From Alitiscatomonas aceti (GTDB lineage Bacteria > Bacillota > Clostridia > Lachnospirales > Lachnospiraceae), in the NCBI RefSeq assembly GCF_025567195.1, contig NZ_JAOQJF010000035.1:1-28404 (forward strand): 28,404 nucleotides of DNA. The letters run 5' to 3'. Under the pieces are notes generated by a model that saw nothing but the letters and a program-made list of their open reading frames with translations, did not search any database and was not told the DNA's origin. This document shows positions 13,874 to 22,160 of this stretch, piece after piece. Position 1 is the stretch's first letter. The number at the start of each line of letters is the position of its first letter. A program made the translations under genes and the position numbers.

Positions 13874-15471
13874 TGGTATTCCTTTCTTGTAAAAGTGAGA
13901 GTGAAGCAGGTACCTTCGCCCTCCTCGGTGTCGATGGAGATCTCTCCGCCGCAGCGGTCCACGATCTGACGGACCAGGTGGAGACCTGTGCCCCGGCCTT
14001 CTCCTTTAGTAGAAAAACCGTTGTCAAAGATCCGCTCCAGGACCGGCGCCGGGATCCCGCGGCCCGTATCCGCACAGGTGATGACTGTGCCTTCGGTGCT
14101 GGCGTAGATCCCCAGGGTGATCTCGCGGATCTCCTTTTTGGAGCCATGGAGCTCCTCGATGGCATTTTCCAGGAGATTTCCCACGAGGGTCACACAGTCG
14201 CCCACGTCCATGACCAGATCCTTTCCCATGCAGCGGCTGTCGGGAGACACGGTGAGCAGGATCCCCAGCTCTGCGGCGTGCATCATCTTGCCTACCACAA
14301 GGGCACAGATCTGATGGACACGGAGGCAGTCGGCGGTCTGACGGATAGCCTGGCTGGATACCAGGCTGCTGTTTGTAATGAAGGTGATGGCCTGCTGGGT
14401 CTGGCCGGTCTGGAGATAGCCAAGGATCACATGGAGCTTATTCAGAAATTCATGATTGAAGGCCCGCAGGGTGTCCAGCATGGACCTGGCGCCGGACAGC
14501 TCGTCTGACAGGGTCTCCACCTCATAGCGGTCATTGAGGATCGTAAGGACGCCCTGGATCTTCGGGAGATTCCCAATGGGGATCTCACTGCAGATCAGGG
14601 GATGCCCGGAAAGAGAGCAGCCCTGTCCCATGACCGGACTTCCTGTTTTCAGGATCTCCTGGGCTCTGGTGGCCGGGAACAGCCGGCCGATGGGCTGGCC
14701 CAGCGGCTCCTCCCCTGGAGGGAACAGGGCCCTTGCGGGCTGATTGGCAAAGACCACCGTACCGGTGAGATCAGAGGCGAGGATCCCCTCCTCCATGGCA
14801 TTGAGCACCGTATCCTGGCGCAGGTAAAGCCTCAGGAGTTCCTGGGGGTGATACCCCATAAGGGAGGAGCGCAGGAGCCGCACCGTGCCGTGGGAGAGCA
14901 GAAAACTGACTACCAGCATGACGACCAGCACAGCCGCGTAAACGGAAAAGATCTGCCGGGACTGCTCGGCGATATAGGTGGAAAACGCTGAGGCCATGAC
15001 AAAGCCGGATATGGCGCCGTCGTTGCCCACGACCGCGTGAAAGGCCCGGCGCTGGGTTCCGTGGGTACCGATCCCAGTGGTGATATAAGGACCGCTGCCG
15101 GAAAGCACCGCCTGCTCCTCGCCGTTTATGAGGCTTTCTCCGGATTCCCGGCGGGTCGTATGGTAAAACCGCAGGAGGTTCCTGTCGTAGATGGCGATGA
15201 CATTCAGATCGGGAAAGTTTTCATGGAGCCCGTCCAGAGCTGCTGCGGTTTCCCTGTCCGGATAGCCGGAATCCAGCATGTGGATCACCTGGTCCATGGA
15301 GGCGGCGTAGGCGGCCACCCCGCTGATCAGGGAATCGATCTCCGCCTTCCGTCTGTTTACGTTATAAAACAGGCTGATCCCCAGGGAGAGCACCAGAAGA
15401 CAGGCGGAAACAGAGAAAAAGCTGAGAAATAATTGTTTTTCTAAAGACAATTTTTTGAACTTCGGAAGCAT
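13870..15471 (-). CDS. CitA/DcuS-type sensor histidine kinase
   Basis: A 533-aa membrane sensor kinase. TM1 is at about 13-36, an extracytoplasmic sCache/PASp-like domain at 37-173, TM2 at 174-193, a cytosolic PAS at about 215-315, an SPOB-like dimerisation helix with phospho-His340 (FNHEFLNKLHVILGYLQ), and an HATPase with N-box GNLLENAIEE (N436), G1 DTGRGIP and G2 GRGTGLHL. Relatives sense citrate or C4-dicarboxylates. The classic ligand pocket residues cannot be judged by eye, so glutamate sensing, suggested by the gltS neighbour, is inference. It is co-transcribed with the regulator from a clear promoter at 15523-15551. Confidence 0.92.
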   Translation of the reverse strand: MLPKFKKLSLEKQLFLSFFSVSACLLVLSLGISLFYNVNRRKAEIDSLISGVAAYAASMDQVIHMLDSGYPDRETAAALDGLHENFPDLNVIAIYDRNLLRFYHTTRRESGESLINGEEQAVLSGSGPYITTGIGTHGTQRRAFHAVVGNDGAISGFVMASAFSTYIAEQSRQIFSVYAAVLVVMLVVSFLLSHGTVRLLRSSLMGYHPQELLRLYLRQDTVLNAMEEGILASDLTGTVVFANQPARALFPPGEEPLGQPIGRLFPATRAQEILKTGSPVMGQGCSLSGHPLICSEIPIGNLPKIQGVLTILNDRYEVETLSDELSGARSMLDTLRAFNHEFLNKLHVILGYLQTGQTQQAITFITNSSLVSSQAIRQTADCLRVHQICALVVGKMMHAAELGILLTVSPDSRCMGKDLVMDVGDCVTLVGNLLENAIEELHGSKKEIREITLGIYASTEGTVITCADTGRGIPAPVLERIFDNGFSTKGEGRGTGLHLVRQIVDRCGGEISIDTEEGEGTCFTLTFTRKEYQ

Positions 15472-15522
15472 GGATCATGCCTTTCTTATTTGAAAAAAGA
15501 GGATATTTTTCTATGTATCACC

Positions 15523-15551
15523 AGTATAAGGAAAAAAGCAGCAAGTTGCAA
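15523..15551 (-). promoter_or_regulatory. Promoter of the sensor kinase operon
   Basis: On the minus strand TTGCAA (15546-15551), 17 bp, TATACT (15523-15528). The start point lies about 45 nt before the kinase ATG, with AAAGG before it. It is back-to-back with the gap promoter, and the -35 boxes are mirror images 33 bp apart. Confidence 0.75.
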
Positions 15552-15584
15552 GAAAAAACAAGAAGTTATTTCGAAAAAAAAGTC

Positions 15585-15613
15585 TTGCAATTTCCCGAAG
15601 AGTCATATATAAT
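15585..15613 (+). promoter_or_regulatory. Promoter of gap
   Basis: TTGCAA (15585-15590), 17 bp, TATAAT (15608-15613). The leader of about 65 nt ends in AGGAGG, 9 bases before the ATG. No CggR-type repressor gene or clear CggR operator is present nearby. Confidence 0.85.
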
Positions 15614-15684
15614 ACATGCTAAATTGATTAATATTTAACAATCGAGGCTGAAATAACAGCGATCATTTTAGGAGGAATGAAAAT

Positions 15685-16704
15685 ATGGCAGTTAAAGTAG
15701 CAATTAATGGCTTTGGCCGTATCGGCCGTCTTGCTTTCAGACAGATGTTCGGCGCAGAGGGATTTGAGATCGTTGCCATCAACGACTTAACTTCTCCGGA
15801 AATGCTGGCACACTTATTAAAATACGACTCCACCCAGGGCAGATACGCACTGGCAGATACGGTTTCCTTCGGCGAGGATTCCATCACCGTTGACGGAAAA
15901 GAGATCAAGATCTACGCAAAGGCCAACGCAGCAGAGCTTCCGTGGGGCGAGCTGGGCGTAGACGTAGTGTTAGAGTGCACAGGCTTCTACACCTCCAAAG
16001 CAAAAGCACAGGCTCATATCGATGCAGGCGCTAAGCACGTGATCATCTCCGCTCCGGCAGGAAACGATCTCCCGACCATCGTTTACAACGTAAACCACGA
16101 CCAGTTAAGCAAGGATGATCACATCATCTCCGCTGCTTCCTGTACGACCAACTGCCTGGCACCCATGGCAAAGGCATTAAACGATGCTTACCCGATCCAG
16201 TCCGGTATCATGTGCACCATCCACGCCTACACCGGCGATCAGATGACTCTGGACGGACCGCAGAGAAAGGGCGACAAGAGAAGAAGCCGTGCGGCTGCCA
16301 TCAATATCGTTCCCAACAGCACAGGCGCTGCAAAGGCCATCGGTCTTGTTATTCCGGAATTAAACGGCAAGCTCATCGGTTCCGCACAGCGTGTTCCGAC
16401 CCCGACCGGATCCACAACGATCTTAACAGCCGTTGTTAAGGGACAGCCCACAAAGGAATCCATCAATGAGGCTATGAAGGCTGCTGCCAACGAGTCCTTC
16501 GGCTACAATACAGACGAGATCGTTTCCAGCGATATCATCGGCATGAAGTACGGCTCCCTGTTCGATGCGACCCAGACCATGGTCCTTCCCATCGACGAGA
16601 ATACTTCTGAGGTTCAGGTGGTTTCCTGGTACGATAACGAAAATTCCTACACAAGCCAGATGGTACGTACCATCAAGCACTTCGGTAAATTACTGAACGC
16701 TTAA
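15685..16704 (+). CDS. gap: Glyceraldehyde-3-phosphate dehydrogenase
   Basis: A 339-aa NAD-dependent GAPDH that oxidises glyceraldehyde 3-phosphate to 1,3-bisphosphoglycerate in glycolysis. The Rossmann motif INGFGRIGRLAF is at the start, the active-site Cys is in SAASCTTNCLAPMAK (about residue 154), the partner His is in CTIHAYTGDQ, and WYDNENSYTSQMV is the C-terminal signature. The length is standard. It has a strong AGGAGG site, its own promoter and its own terminator, and codon choice looks like that of a highly expressed gene. Confidence 0.98.
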   Translation: MAVKVAINGFGRIGRLAFRQMFGAEGFEIVAINDLTSPEMLAHLLKYDSTQGRYALADTVSFGEDSITVDGKEIKIYAKANAAELPWGELGVDVVLECTGFYTSKAKAQAHIDAGAKHVIISAPAGNDLPTIVYNVNHDQLSKDDHIISAASCTTNCLAPMAKALNDAYPIQSGIMCTIHAYTGDQMTLDGPQRKGDKRRSRAAAINIVPNSTGAAKAIGLVIPELNGKLIGSAQRVPTPTGSTTILTAVVKGQPTKESINEAMKAAANESFGYNTDEIVSSDIIGMKYGSLFDATQTMVLPIDENTSEVQVVSWYDNENSYTSQMVRTIKHFGKLLNA

Positions 16705-16728
16705 TTCTGGCTGGTTTTGACTCACTTA

Positions 16729-16772
16729 GGGTCCGGTCTGGAATGGACCGGACCCATTTTTTATGATATAAT
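16729..16772 (+). terminator. Terminator of gap, merging into a likely pgk promoter
   Basis: GGGTCCGGTC (16729-16738) pairs with GACCGGACCC (16746-16755), followed by six T (16757-16762). Directly after it a perfect -10 TATAAT (16767-16772) has a weak -35 (TGGACC, 16744-16749) inside the right arm of the hairpin. The layout suggests partial readthrough plus re-initiation, setting pgk output apart from that of gap. Confidence 0.75.
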
Positions 16773-16804
16773 GGAATCATCGGAAAAATAAGGAGGAATG
16801 GAAC

Positions 16805-18028
16805 ATGGCTTTAAATAAGAAGACCATCGACGACATCAACGTAAAAGGCAGAAGAGTCCTGGTGCGCTGCGACTTCAACGTACCGTTAAAAGATGGTGCG
16901 ATCACCGATGAGACAAGGATCGTGGCAGCTCTTCCCACCATTAAAAAATTAATGAACGACGGCGGAAGGGTGATCCTCTGCTCCCATCTGGGCAAGGTAA
17001 AGAACGGCCCCAACGAGGGCGAGTCCCTGGCTCCTGTGGCAAAGAGCCTTTCTGAAAAGTTAGGAAAAGAGGTCGTATTCGTAAACGACTACCATGTAAC
17101 CGGAGAAGCTGCTGCAAAGGCAGTAGAGGCCATGAAGGACGGCGACGTGATCTTACTCCAGAATACCCGTTTCCGCGGCGCTGAGGAGACAAAAAACGGC
17201 GAGGGATTCAGCCGTGAGCTGGCAGACCTGGCAGACGATTATGTATGCGATGCCTTCGGTTCTTCCCACCGCGCCCATGCGTCTGTGGCCGGCGTTACAA
17301 AATTCATCACAGAAAAGGGCGGCTCCAATGCAGTGGGCTATCTGATGCAGAAGGAGATCGAATTCCTTGGAAACGCCGTTGAGAATCCGGTGCGTCCCTT
17401 CGTTGCCATCTTAGGCGGCGCAAAGGTTGCCGACAAGTTAAACGTAATTTCCAATTTACTGGAAAAATGCGATACACTGATCATCGGCGGCGGCATGGCC
17501 TACACCTTCTTAAAGGCCCAGGGCAAAGAGATCGGAAATTCCCTGGTGGATGATTCAAAGCTGGACTACTGTAAGGAAATGATGGAAAAGGCAGAGAAGC
17601 TGGGCAAGAAGCTGCTCCTTCCAGTGGATACCACTGTGGTTTCCGCATTCCCCAGTCCCATTGACGCACCGGTTGACGTGGAATACGTTTCCACAGATGC
17701 CATTCCCGCAGATAAAGAGGGCGTGGACATCGGACCGGAGACATGCAGGATCTACAGCGATGCTGTAAAGAATGCGAAGACCGTAGTATGGAACGGACCC
17801 ATGGGCGTATTCGAGAACCCGACCCTGGCAGCCGGGACCATTGCTGTGGCCAGAGCCCTGGCTGAGACAGACGCCACCACCATCATCGGCGGCGGCGATT
17901 CTGCAGCGGCTGTGAACCAGCTTGGCTTCGGGGACAAGATGACCCACATCTCCACCGGCGGTGGCGCATCCTTGGAGTTCCTGGAAGGAAAGGCACTTCC
18001 TGGAGTCGTAGCAGCCGACGATAAGTAG
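16805..18028 (+). CDS. pgk: Phosphoglycerate kinase
   Basis: A 407-aa monomeric glycolytic kinase that makes ATP from 1,3-bisphosphoglycerate. N-domain substrate motifs RCDFNVPL and LCSHLGKV, the hinge region, the C-domain nucleotide motif ILGGAKVADKL, and GGGDSAAAV plus STGGGASLEFLEGKALPG near the end are all present. It begins 100 bp after gap, with AAGGAGG 6 bases from the ATG. The length is normal for the family. Confidence 0.98.
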   Translation: MALNKKTIDDINVKGRRVLVRCDFNVPLKDGAITDETRIVAALPTIKKLMNDGGRVILCSHLGKVKNGPNEGESLAPVAKSLSEKLGKEVVFVNDYHVTGEAAAKAVEAMKDGDVILLQNTRFRGAEETKNGEGFSRELADLADDYVCDAFGSSHRAHASVAGVTKFITEKGGSNAVGYLMQKEIEFLGNAVENPVRPFVAILGGAKVADKLNVISNLLEKCDTLIIGGGMAYTFLKAQGKEIGNSLVDDSKLDYCKEMMEKAEKLGKKLLLPVDTTVVSAFPSPIDAPVDVEYVSTDAIPADKEGVDIGPETCRIYSDAVKNAKTVVWNGPMGVFENPTLAAGTIAVARALAETDATTIIGGGDSAAAVNQLGFGDKMTHISTGGGASLEFLEGKALPGVVAADDK

Positions 18029-18080
18029 GCCGGGAAAAAAACGGATTTTACGATGGGGACCACCCGTGAAAGACACCTGA

Positions 18081-18108
18081 CGCATCGGAGCCTGAGACGG
18101 CCGATGCG
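18081..18108 (+). other. Hairpin between pgk and tpiA
   Basis: CGCATCGG (18081-18088) pairs with CCGATGCG (18101-18108) with a 12-nt loop and no T run. In the 117-bp gap between pgk and tpiA it could be an mRNA processing or stabilising structure, not a terminator. Confidence 0.5.
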
Positions 18109-18145
18109 CGTATAGGAAGGGTATGGATCAAGGAGGATAAATAAA

Positions 18146-18895
18146 ATGGCAAGAAGAAAGATCATCGCCGGAAACTGGAAAATGAACATGACTCCCACAG
18201 AGGCAGCGGCCCTGGTGGAGACCTTAAAGCCCCTGGTAAAAACAGAAGAGGCTGACGTGGTGTTCTGCGTTCCGGCCATCGATATCATTCCGGTGGTAAA
18301 GGCCTGCGAAGGCACCAATATCGCCGTTGGAGCAGAAAATATGTACTTTGAGGAAAAAGGGGCATTCACTGGAGAGATCTCTCCCAGTATGCTTACCGAT
18401 GCCGGTGTGAAATATGTGATCATTGGCCACTCTGAGAGAAGGGAATACTTCGCAGAGACCGACGAGACGGTTAATAAGAAGGTATTAAAGGCCTTTGAGC
18501 ACGGCCTGACTCCCATCATCTGCTGCGGTGAGACTCTGACCCAGAGGGAACAGGGCATCACCCTAGACTTGATCCGCAAGCAGGTGAAGATCGCATTCCA
18601 GAATGTGACTGCAGATCAGGCAAAGACGGCAGTGATCGCTTATGAGCCCATCTGGGCCATTGGAACCGGAAAGACTGCCACCACAGAGCAGGCAGAAGAG
18701 GTTTGCGCAGCGATCCGTGCCTGCATCGGCGAGGTTTATGATGAGGCGACGGCAGAGGCGATCCGTATCCAGTACGGCGGTTCTGTGAATGCAGGAAATG
18801 CAGCTGAGCTGTTTGCACAGAAGGATATCGACGGAGGCCTTGTGGGCGGCGCTTCCTTAAAGGCAGATTTTGGAAAGATCGTAAATTATAAATAG
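18146..18895 (+). CDS. tpiA: Triosephosphate isomerase
   Basis: A 249-aa TIM-barrel enzyme that interconverts dihydroxyacetone phosphate and glyceraldehyde 3-phosphate. The catalytic Lys is in IAGNWKMN, the His in IIGHSERREYF, the Glu in AYEPIWAIGTGKTAT, and the phosphate loop is in YGGSVNAGNA and GGASL. AAGGAGG lies 9 bases before the ATG. It is the last gene of the glycolytic block; phosphoglycerate mutase and enolase are not present. The stop is only 8 bp from the end of the convergent TetR gene, and no separate terminator was found. Confidence 0.98.
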   Translation: MARRKIIAGNWKMNMTPTEAAALVETLKPLVKTEEADVVFCVPAIDIIPVVKACEGTNIAVGAENMYFEEKGAFTGEISPSMLTDAGVKYVIIGHSERREYFAETDETVNKKVLKAFEHGLTPIICCGETLTQREQGITLDLIRKQVKIAFQNVTADQAKTAVIAYEPIWAIGTGKTATTEQAEEVCAAIRACIGEVYDEATAEAIRIQYGGSVNAGNAAELFAQKDIDGGLVGGASLKADFGKIVNYK

Positions 18896-18903
18896 CCCGG
18901 AAA

Positions 18904-19425
18904 CTAAAATACCAGGACCTGGGAGCAGAATTCGGCCATAAAATCAATGGATTCCTTCCTCCCGCCCTGGAACCAGCGGACCACAATGGTGGAGAACGCG
19001 CCTTCCCATGCCAGATACCGGTACAGGGAGGCCGGCTCCCCATCGTGGTCTTTTTTTACGAGAGAATAGGAAGATGTGAAGGCGGAGGTATTGAGCATAT
19101 GCGCCTCCAGGAGAAGTCCGAACAGCATGGCGTGGTCCCATATGTCCTGGAAAAAGCAGCGGTACCAGAGGACTGGATCCTTCTGGAAGGTGGGATCGGA
19201 GAAGGAGGCAGACAGACTGTCGATAAAAGAGCGGCATACCTCGTTCAGGATCTCTTCCTTGGATTCATAATTGCGGTAAAAGGCTGTCCGGGAAACACCG
19301 GAACGGCGGACCAGCTCGGTGATGGTGATCTTTTCAAAGGGCTTCTGGCTCATGAGCTGGATCAGGGCGGTCTGGAGGCATTCCTTGGTGACCTTATTGG
19401 CTTCCTTATTAGATAGGTTTTTCAT
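18904..19425 (-). CDS. TetR/AcrR-family regulator
   Basis: A 173-aa transcription factor. The N-terminal HTH reads FEKITITELVRRSGVSRTAFYRNYESKEEIL (about residues 31-61), which is standard TetR. The C-terminal ligand domain resembles the TetR_C_8/DhaS-like group in small clostridial regulators. The start has AAAAGGAG before ATG. It is divergent from the DegV-cls pair across 180 bp, so that pair or itself is the likely target; the ligand is unknown. Confidence 0.9.
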   Translation of the reverse strand: MKNLSNKEANKVTKECLQTALIQLMSQKPFEKITITELVRRSGVSRTAFYRNYESKEEILNEVCRSFIDSLSASFSDPTFQKDPVLWYRCFFQDIWDHAMLFGLLLEAHMLNTSAFTSSYSLVKKDHDGEPASLYRYLAWEGAFSTIVVRWFQGGRKESIDFMAEFCSQVLVF

Positions 19426-19457
19426 ACGGTCTCCTTTTCTGGCTCTGGGGACGAGGT

Positions 19458-19479
19458 TACAAAAAACGTATATTTTGTA
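19458..19479. promoter_or_regulatory. Candidate TetR operator
   Basis: TACAAAA (19458-19464) and TTTTGTA (19473-19479) form a perfect 7-bp dyad, 33 bp upstream of the TetR start. The same gap holds a direct repeat TGTTACAGTTGTTACAG near 19520-19536 and a perfect -10 (TATAAT, 19569-19574) for the DegV gene, though its -35 is poor. Confidence 0.4.
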
Positions 19480-19605
19480 CAGGCATGAAAAAGAAACATT
19501 GACGGCCCCCAGCTATGATGTTACAGTTGTTACAGTAAGTTGGACGACACAAATGTATCATAGTGTATTATAATTGTCAATGAAAGGGAAGGAAAATAGA
19601 AATTT

Positions 19606-20505
19606 ATGAAGCCAGTGGGGATTATAACAGACAGCTGCAGCGGAATCAGTCAGAAGGAGGCGTCGGAGCGGGGGATATTTGTTCTGCCCATGCCGTTTTA
19701 TATTGAAGGCCATTGCCTGTATGAGGGCGTAGACCTGGACAGGGATGAGTTTCTGGAAAAATTAAAGGAAGGAGCAGACGTCTCCACTTCCCAGCCGTCT
19801 CCGGCGGAGGTGACGGCTTTATGGGACCGGGTTCTGTCTGAGTATGAAAAGGTGTTGTATATGCCCATCAGCAGCGGACTCAGCGGCTCCTGCGAGACGG
19901 CATATGCCCTGACCCGGGACGAGAAGTATGAGAGGAGAGTCCTGGTGGTGGACCACGGCCAGGTGGCGACGCCTCTGCACCGTATGGTCCTGGACGCGCT
20001 GGAGCTGGTGGAAAAGGGGTATACGGCTGAAGAGATCCGGGAGCTTTTGGAGCGGGCATCGGACCAGATGATGATCTATATCGGCGTCCAGACGCTGGAG
20101 TATCTGAAAAAAGGAGGACGGATCACTCCGGCAGCAGCAGCCTTAGGCGCTGTGTTCAACATTAAGCCGGTCCTTAAGCTGGCCACGGGGAAGCTGGATT
20201 CCTTTAAAAAGTGCCACGGCTTTTTAAAAGCCAGAAAAATCATGATCGAAGCCATGAAGCGTGAGATCGAAACCAGGTTCCAGGAGGCATATGAGGCCGG
20301 GGCTGTCCATATCCTGGCGGCTTCCAGTGCATCAGAGGCAGAAACAGAAAGCTGGGTAAAGGAGATCGAGGCTGCATTTCCAGGAAAGCAGGTGATGTGC
20401 GATCCCCTGTCCCTGGGTGTCAGCTGCCACATCGGACCGGGGGGGCTGGGGATCGGCTGTGCCGTGAAGCCAGATTACGGAACGGTCCGCAGGAAAGAGG
20501 GATGA
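19606..20505 (+). CDS. DegV-family fatty-acid-binding protein
   Basis: A 299-aa DegV/FakB-type protein that binds a single fatty acid. FakB proteins present fatty acid to the kinase FakA for use in phospholipid synthesis. IITDSCSGIS is the N-terminal signature, PMPFYIEG and STSQPSP follow, MPISSGLSGSCETA holds the Ser-rich loop, and GVQTLEYLKKGGRI is the classic mid-protein motif. GPGGLGIG near the end is also typical. The start has AAGGAAAA upstream. Its stop overlaps the start of cardiolipin synthase by 4 bp, which fits a shared lipid role. FakA is not in the window. Confidence 0.92.
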   Translation: MKPVGIITDSCSGISQKEASERGIFVLPMPFYIEGHCLYEGVDLDRDEFLEKLKEGADVSTSQPSPAEVTALWDRVLSEYEKVLYMPISSGLSGSCETAYALTRDEKYERRVLVVDHGQVATPLHRMVLDALELVEKGYTAEEIRELLERASDQMMIYIGVQTLEYLKKGGRITPAAAALGAVFNIKPVLKLATGKLDSFKKCHGFLKARKIMIEAMKREIETRFQEAYEAGAVHILAASSASEAETESWVKEIEAAFPGKQVMCDPLSLGVSCHIGPGGLGIGCAVKPDYGTVRRKEG

Positions 20506-22049
20506 GTATGCGTGCAGAGCAGAAAACAGATGTAAAAAACAGCGTGGGCCGCATGGCCTTCGTGATCCTTTCGGTACTGATCCAGGCAGGCTGGATCCTT
20601 TTGATCGTCCTGCGGCTGAACCGGTATTCCTGGCTCATCGCACTGATCTCCACCATCGCTGCCCTGGTGGTGGTGCTGCGGATCTATGCTTCCAGGGAAA
20701 ATTCCGCCTATAAGATCCTATGGATCATGCTGATCCTGGCGGTTCCTGTCATGGGACTGTGTCTGTATCTGCTTTTAGGCCATTCCATGGTCCTGCGGTT
20801 CATGACAAAGCGCCATGGGGAGATCAAGGGAAAGCTGGCGGATCTGATCGCCCAGGATCCAAAGGTCCTGGAGGAGATGGATGGCCAGGACCGGGCTGTG
20901 GCCAACCAGTCCCGGTATATCAGCAATTTTGGAAAATATCCAGTATACCGGAATACGGACGTGGAGTTTTACGGCGATGCCTCCGACGGGCTGGAGGCCC
21001 AGAAAAAGGCCCTTTCAGAGGCAGAGACCTTTATCTTCATGGAATACCATGCCATTGAGGACAGCACCTCCTTTGCGGGGATCCGGGAGATCCTGGCCCG
21101 TAAGGTAAAGGAAGGGGTGGAGGTACGTCTCCTGTACGACGACGTGGGAAGCGTGGGCTTCATCAGCCCCGAATTCATTAAACGGATGGAGGCCGACGGG
21201 ATCCAGTGCCGGGTATTTAACCCCATGGTGCCCATGCTTCATGTGTTCATGAACAACCGGGATCACCGGAAGATCACAGTGGTGGACGGACAGGTGGGCT
21301 TCACCGGAGGCTATAATCTGGCGGATGAGTATTTCAATCTGACAAGCCCCTACGGCCACTGGAAGGATACGGGCGTCCGGCTGGAGGGCGACGCCGTAAA
21401 GAATCTGACGGTTCTGTTCCTGGAAATGTGGAATTCCGTGAAGGTGACAGATACGGATTTTGCCAGGTATCTGCCGGATCCCGGTTATACGGCAAAGGGC
21501 CGCGGCTTTGTACAGCCCTACGGCGACAATCCCCTGGACGGCGAGCCTGTGGGTGAGAACGTATACATGAACGTGATAAAGAATGCCAAGGATTATGTAT
21601 ACTTTACGACGCCCTATCTGATCGTCAGCGACGAGCTGGGCCGGGAGCTGAGGCTGGCTGCCAAGCGCGGCGTGGACGTGCGGCTCATTACACCGGGGAT
21701 CCCGGATAAAAAGGCGGTGTTCCAGGTGACCCGGTCCTACTATGCGGGACTGGTGCGGGACGGCGTCCGGATCTATGAATATACGCCGGGCTTCATCCAC
21801 GCCAAGCAGTGCGTCTGCGACGGGGAGACAGCGGTGGTGGGGACCATCAACCTGGATTACAGGAGTCTGTACCTGCATTTTGAAAACGGCGTATTCCTCT
21901 ATGACTGCGAGGCCATAAAGGATATCCGGGCCGATTTCGACGGGCTTTTCCCCGTCTGCCAGGAGGTAACGGAGGAATACAGGAGCGGCCGCTCGGCGGT
22001 CTTAAGGATCGGCCAGTGTATCCTGCGGCTGGCGGCTCCGTTGTTATAA
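20502..22049 (+). CDS. cls: Cardiolipin synthase
   Basis: A 515-aa membrane phospholipase-D-type enzyme that joins two phosphatidylglycerols into cardiolipin. Two N-terminal membrane helices lie at about 18-40 and 43-62, with a third hydrophobic stretch at 72-92. Two HKD motifs follow: HRKITVVD (His255, Lys257, Asp262) and HAKQCVCD (His433, Lys435, Asp440). The start ATG lies within the ATGA stop overlap with the DegV gene, with AGGAAAGAGG before it. A terminator follows. The frame is open upstream into the DegV gene, but that part is out-of-frame overlap. Confidence 0.95.
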   Translation: MSMRAEQKTDVKNSVGRMAFVILSVLIQAGWILLIVLRLNRYSWLIALISTIAALVVVLRIYASRENSAYKILWIMLILAVPVMGLCLYLLLGHSMVLRFMTKRHGEIKGKLADLIAQDPKVLEEMDGQDRAVANQSRYISNFGKYPVYRNTDVEFYGDASDGLEAQKKALSEAETFIFMEYHAIEDSTSFAGIREILARKVKEGVEVRLLYDDVGSVGFISPEFIKRMEADGIQCRVFNPMVPMLHVFMNNRDHRKITVVDGQVGFTGGYNLADEYFNLTSPYGHWKDTGVRLEGDAVKNLTVLFLEMWNSVKVTDTDFARYLPDPGYTAKGRGFVQPYGDNPLDGEPVGENVYMNVIKNAKDYVYFTTPYLIVSDELGRELRLAAKRGVDVRLITPGIPDKKAVFQVTRSYYAGLVRDGVRIYEYTPGFIHAKQCVCDGETAVVGTINLDYRSLYLHFENGVFLYDCEAIKDIRADFDGLFPVCQEVTEEYRSGRSAVLRIGQCILRLAAPLL

Positions 22050-22061
22050 AACAGGAACAGT

Positions 22062-22109
22062 CCGGCTGTTCTCTGACGGAAAATCGGAGAGCAGCCGGGT
22101 TGTTTTTTT
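22062..22109 (+). terminator. Terminator of the DegV-cls operon
   Basis: CCGGCTGTTCTC (22062-22073) pairs with GAGAGCAGCCGG (22087-22098), one mismatch, followed by TTG and seven T (22103-22109). A weak promoter for the MATE gene (TTGTTT, TAGAAT) may overlap its T tract. Confidence 0.85.
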
Positions 22110-22160
22110 AAAAACCCATGCTAGAATAATAGCTATCAGAAAAAAAGGGGAATAAAAAGA

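Noticed and set aside
15546..15590. TTCTTGCAA-type inverted repeat before gap as a CggR-like operator
   Set aside because: The arms coincide exactly with the -35 boxes of two divergent promoters, which is enough to explain the symmetry.
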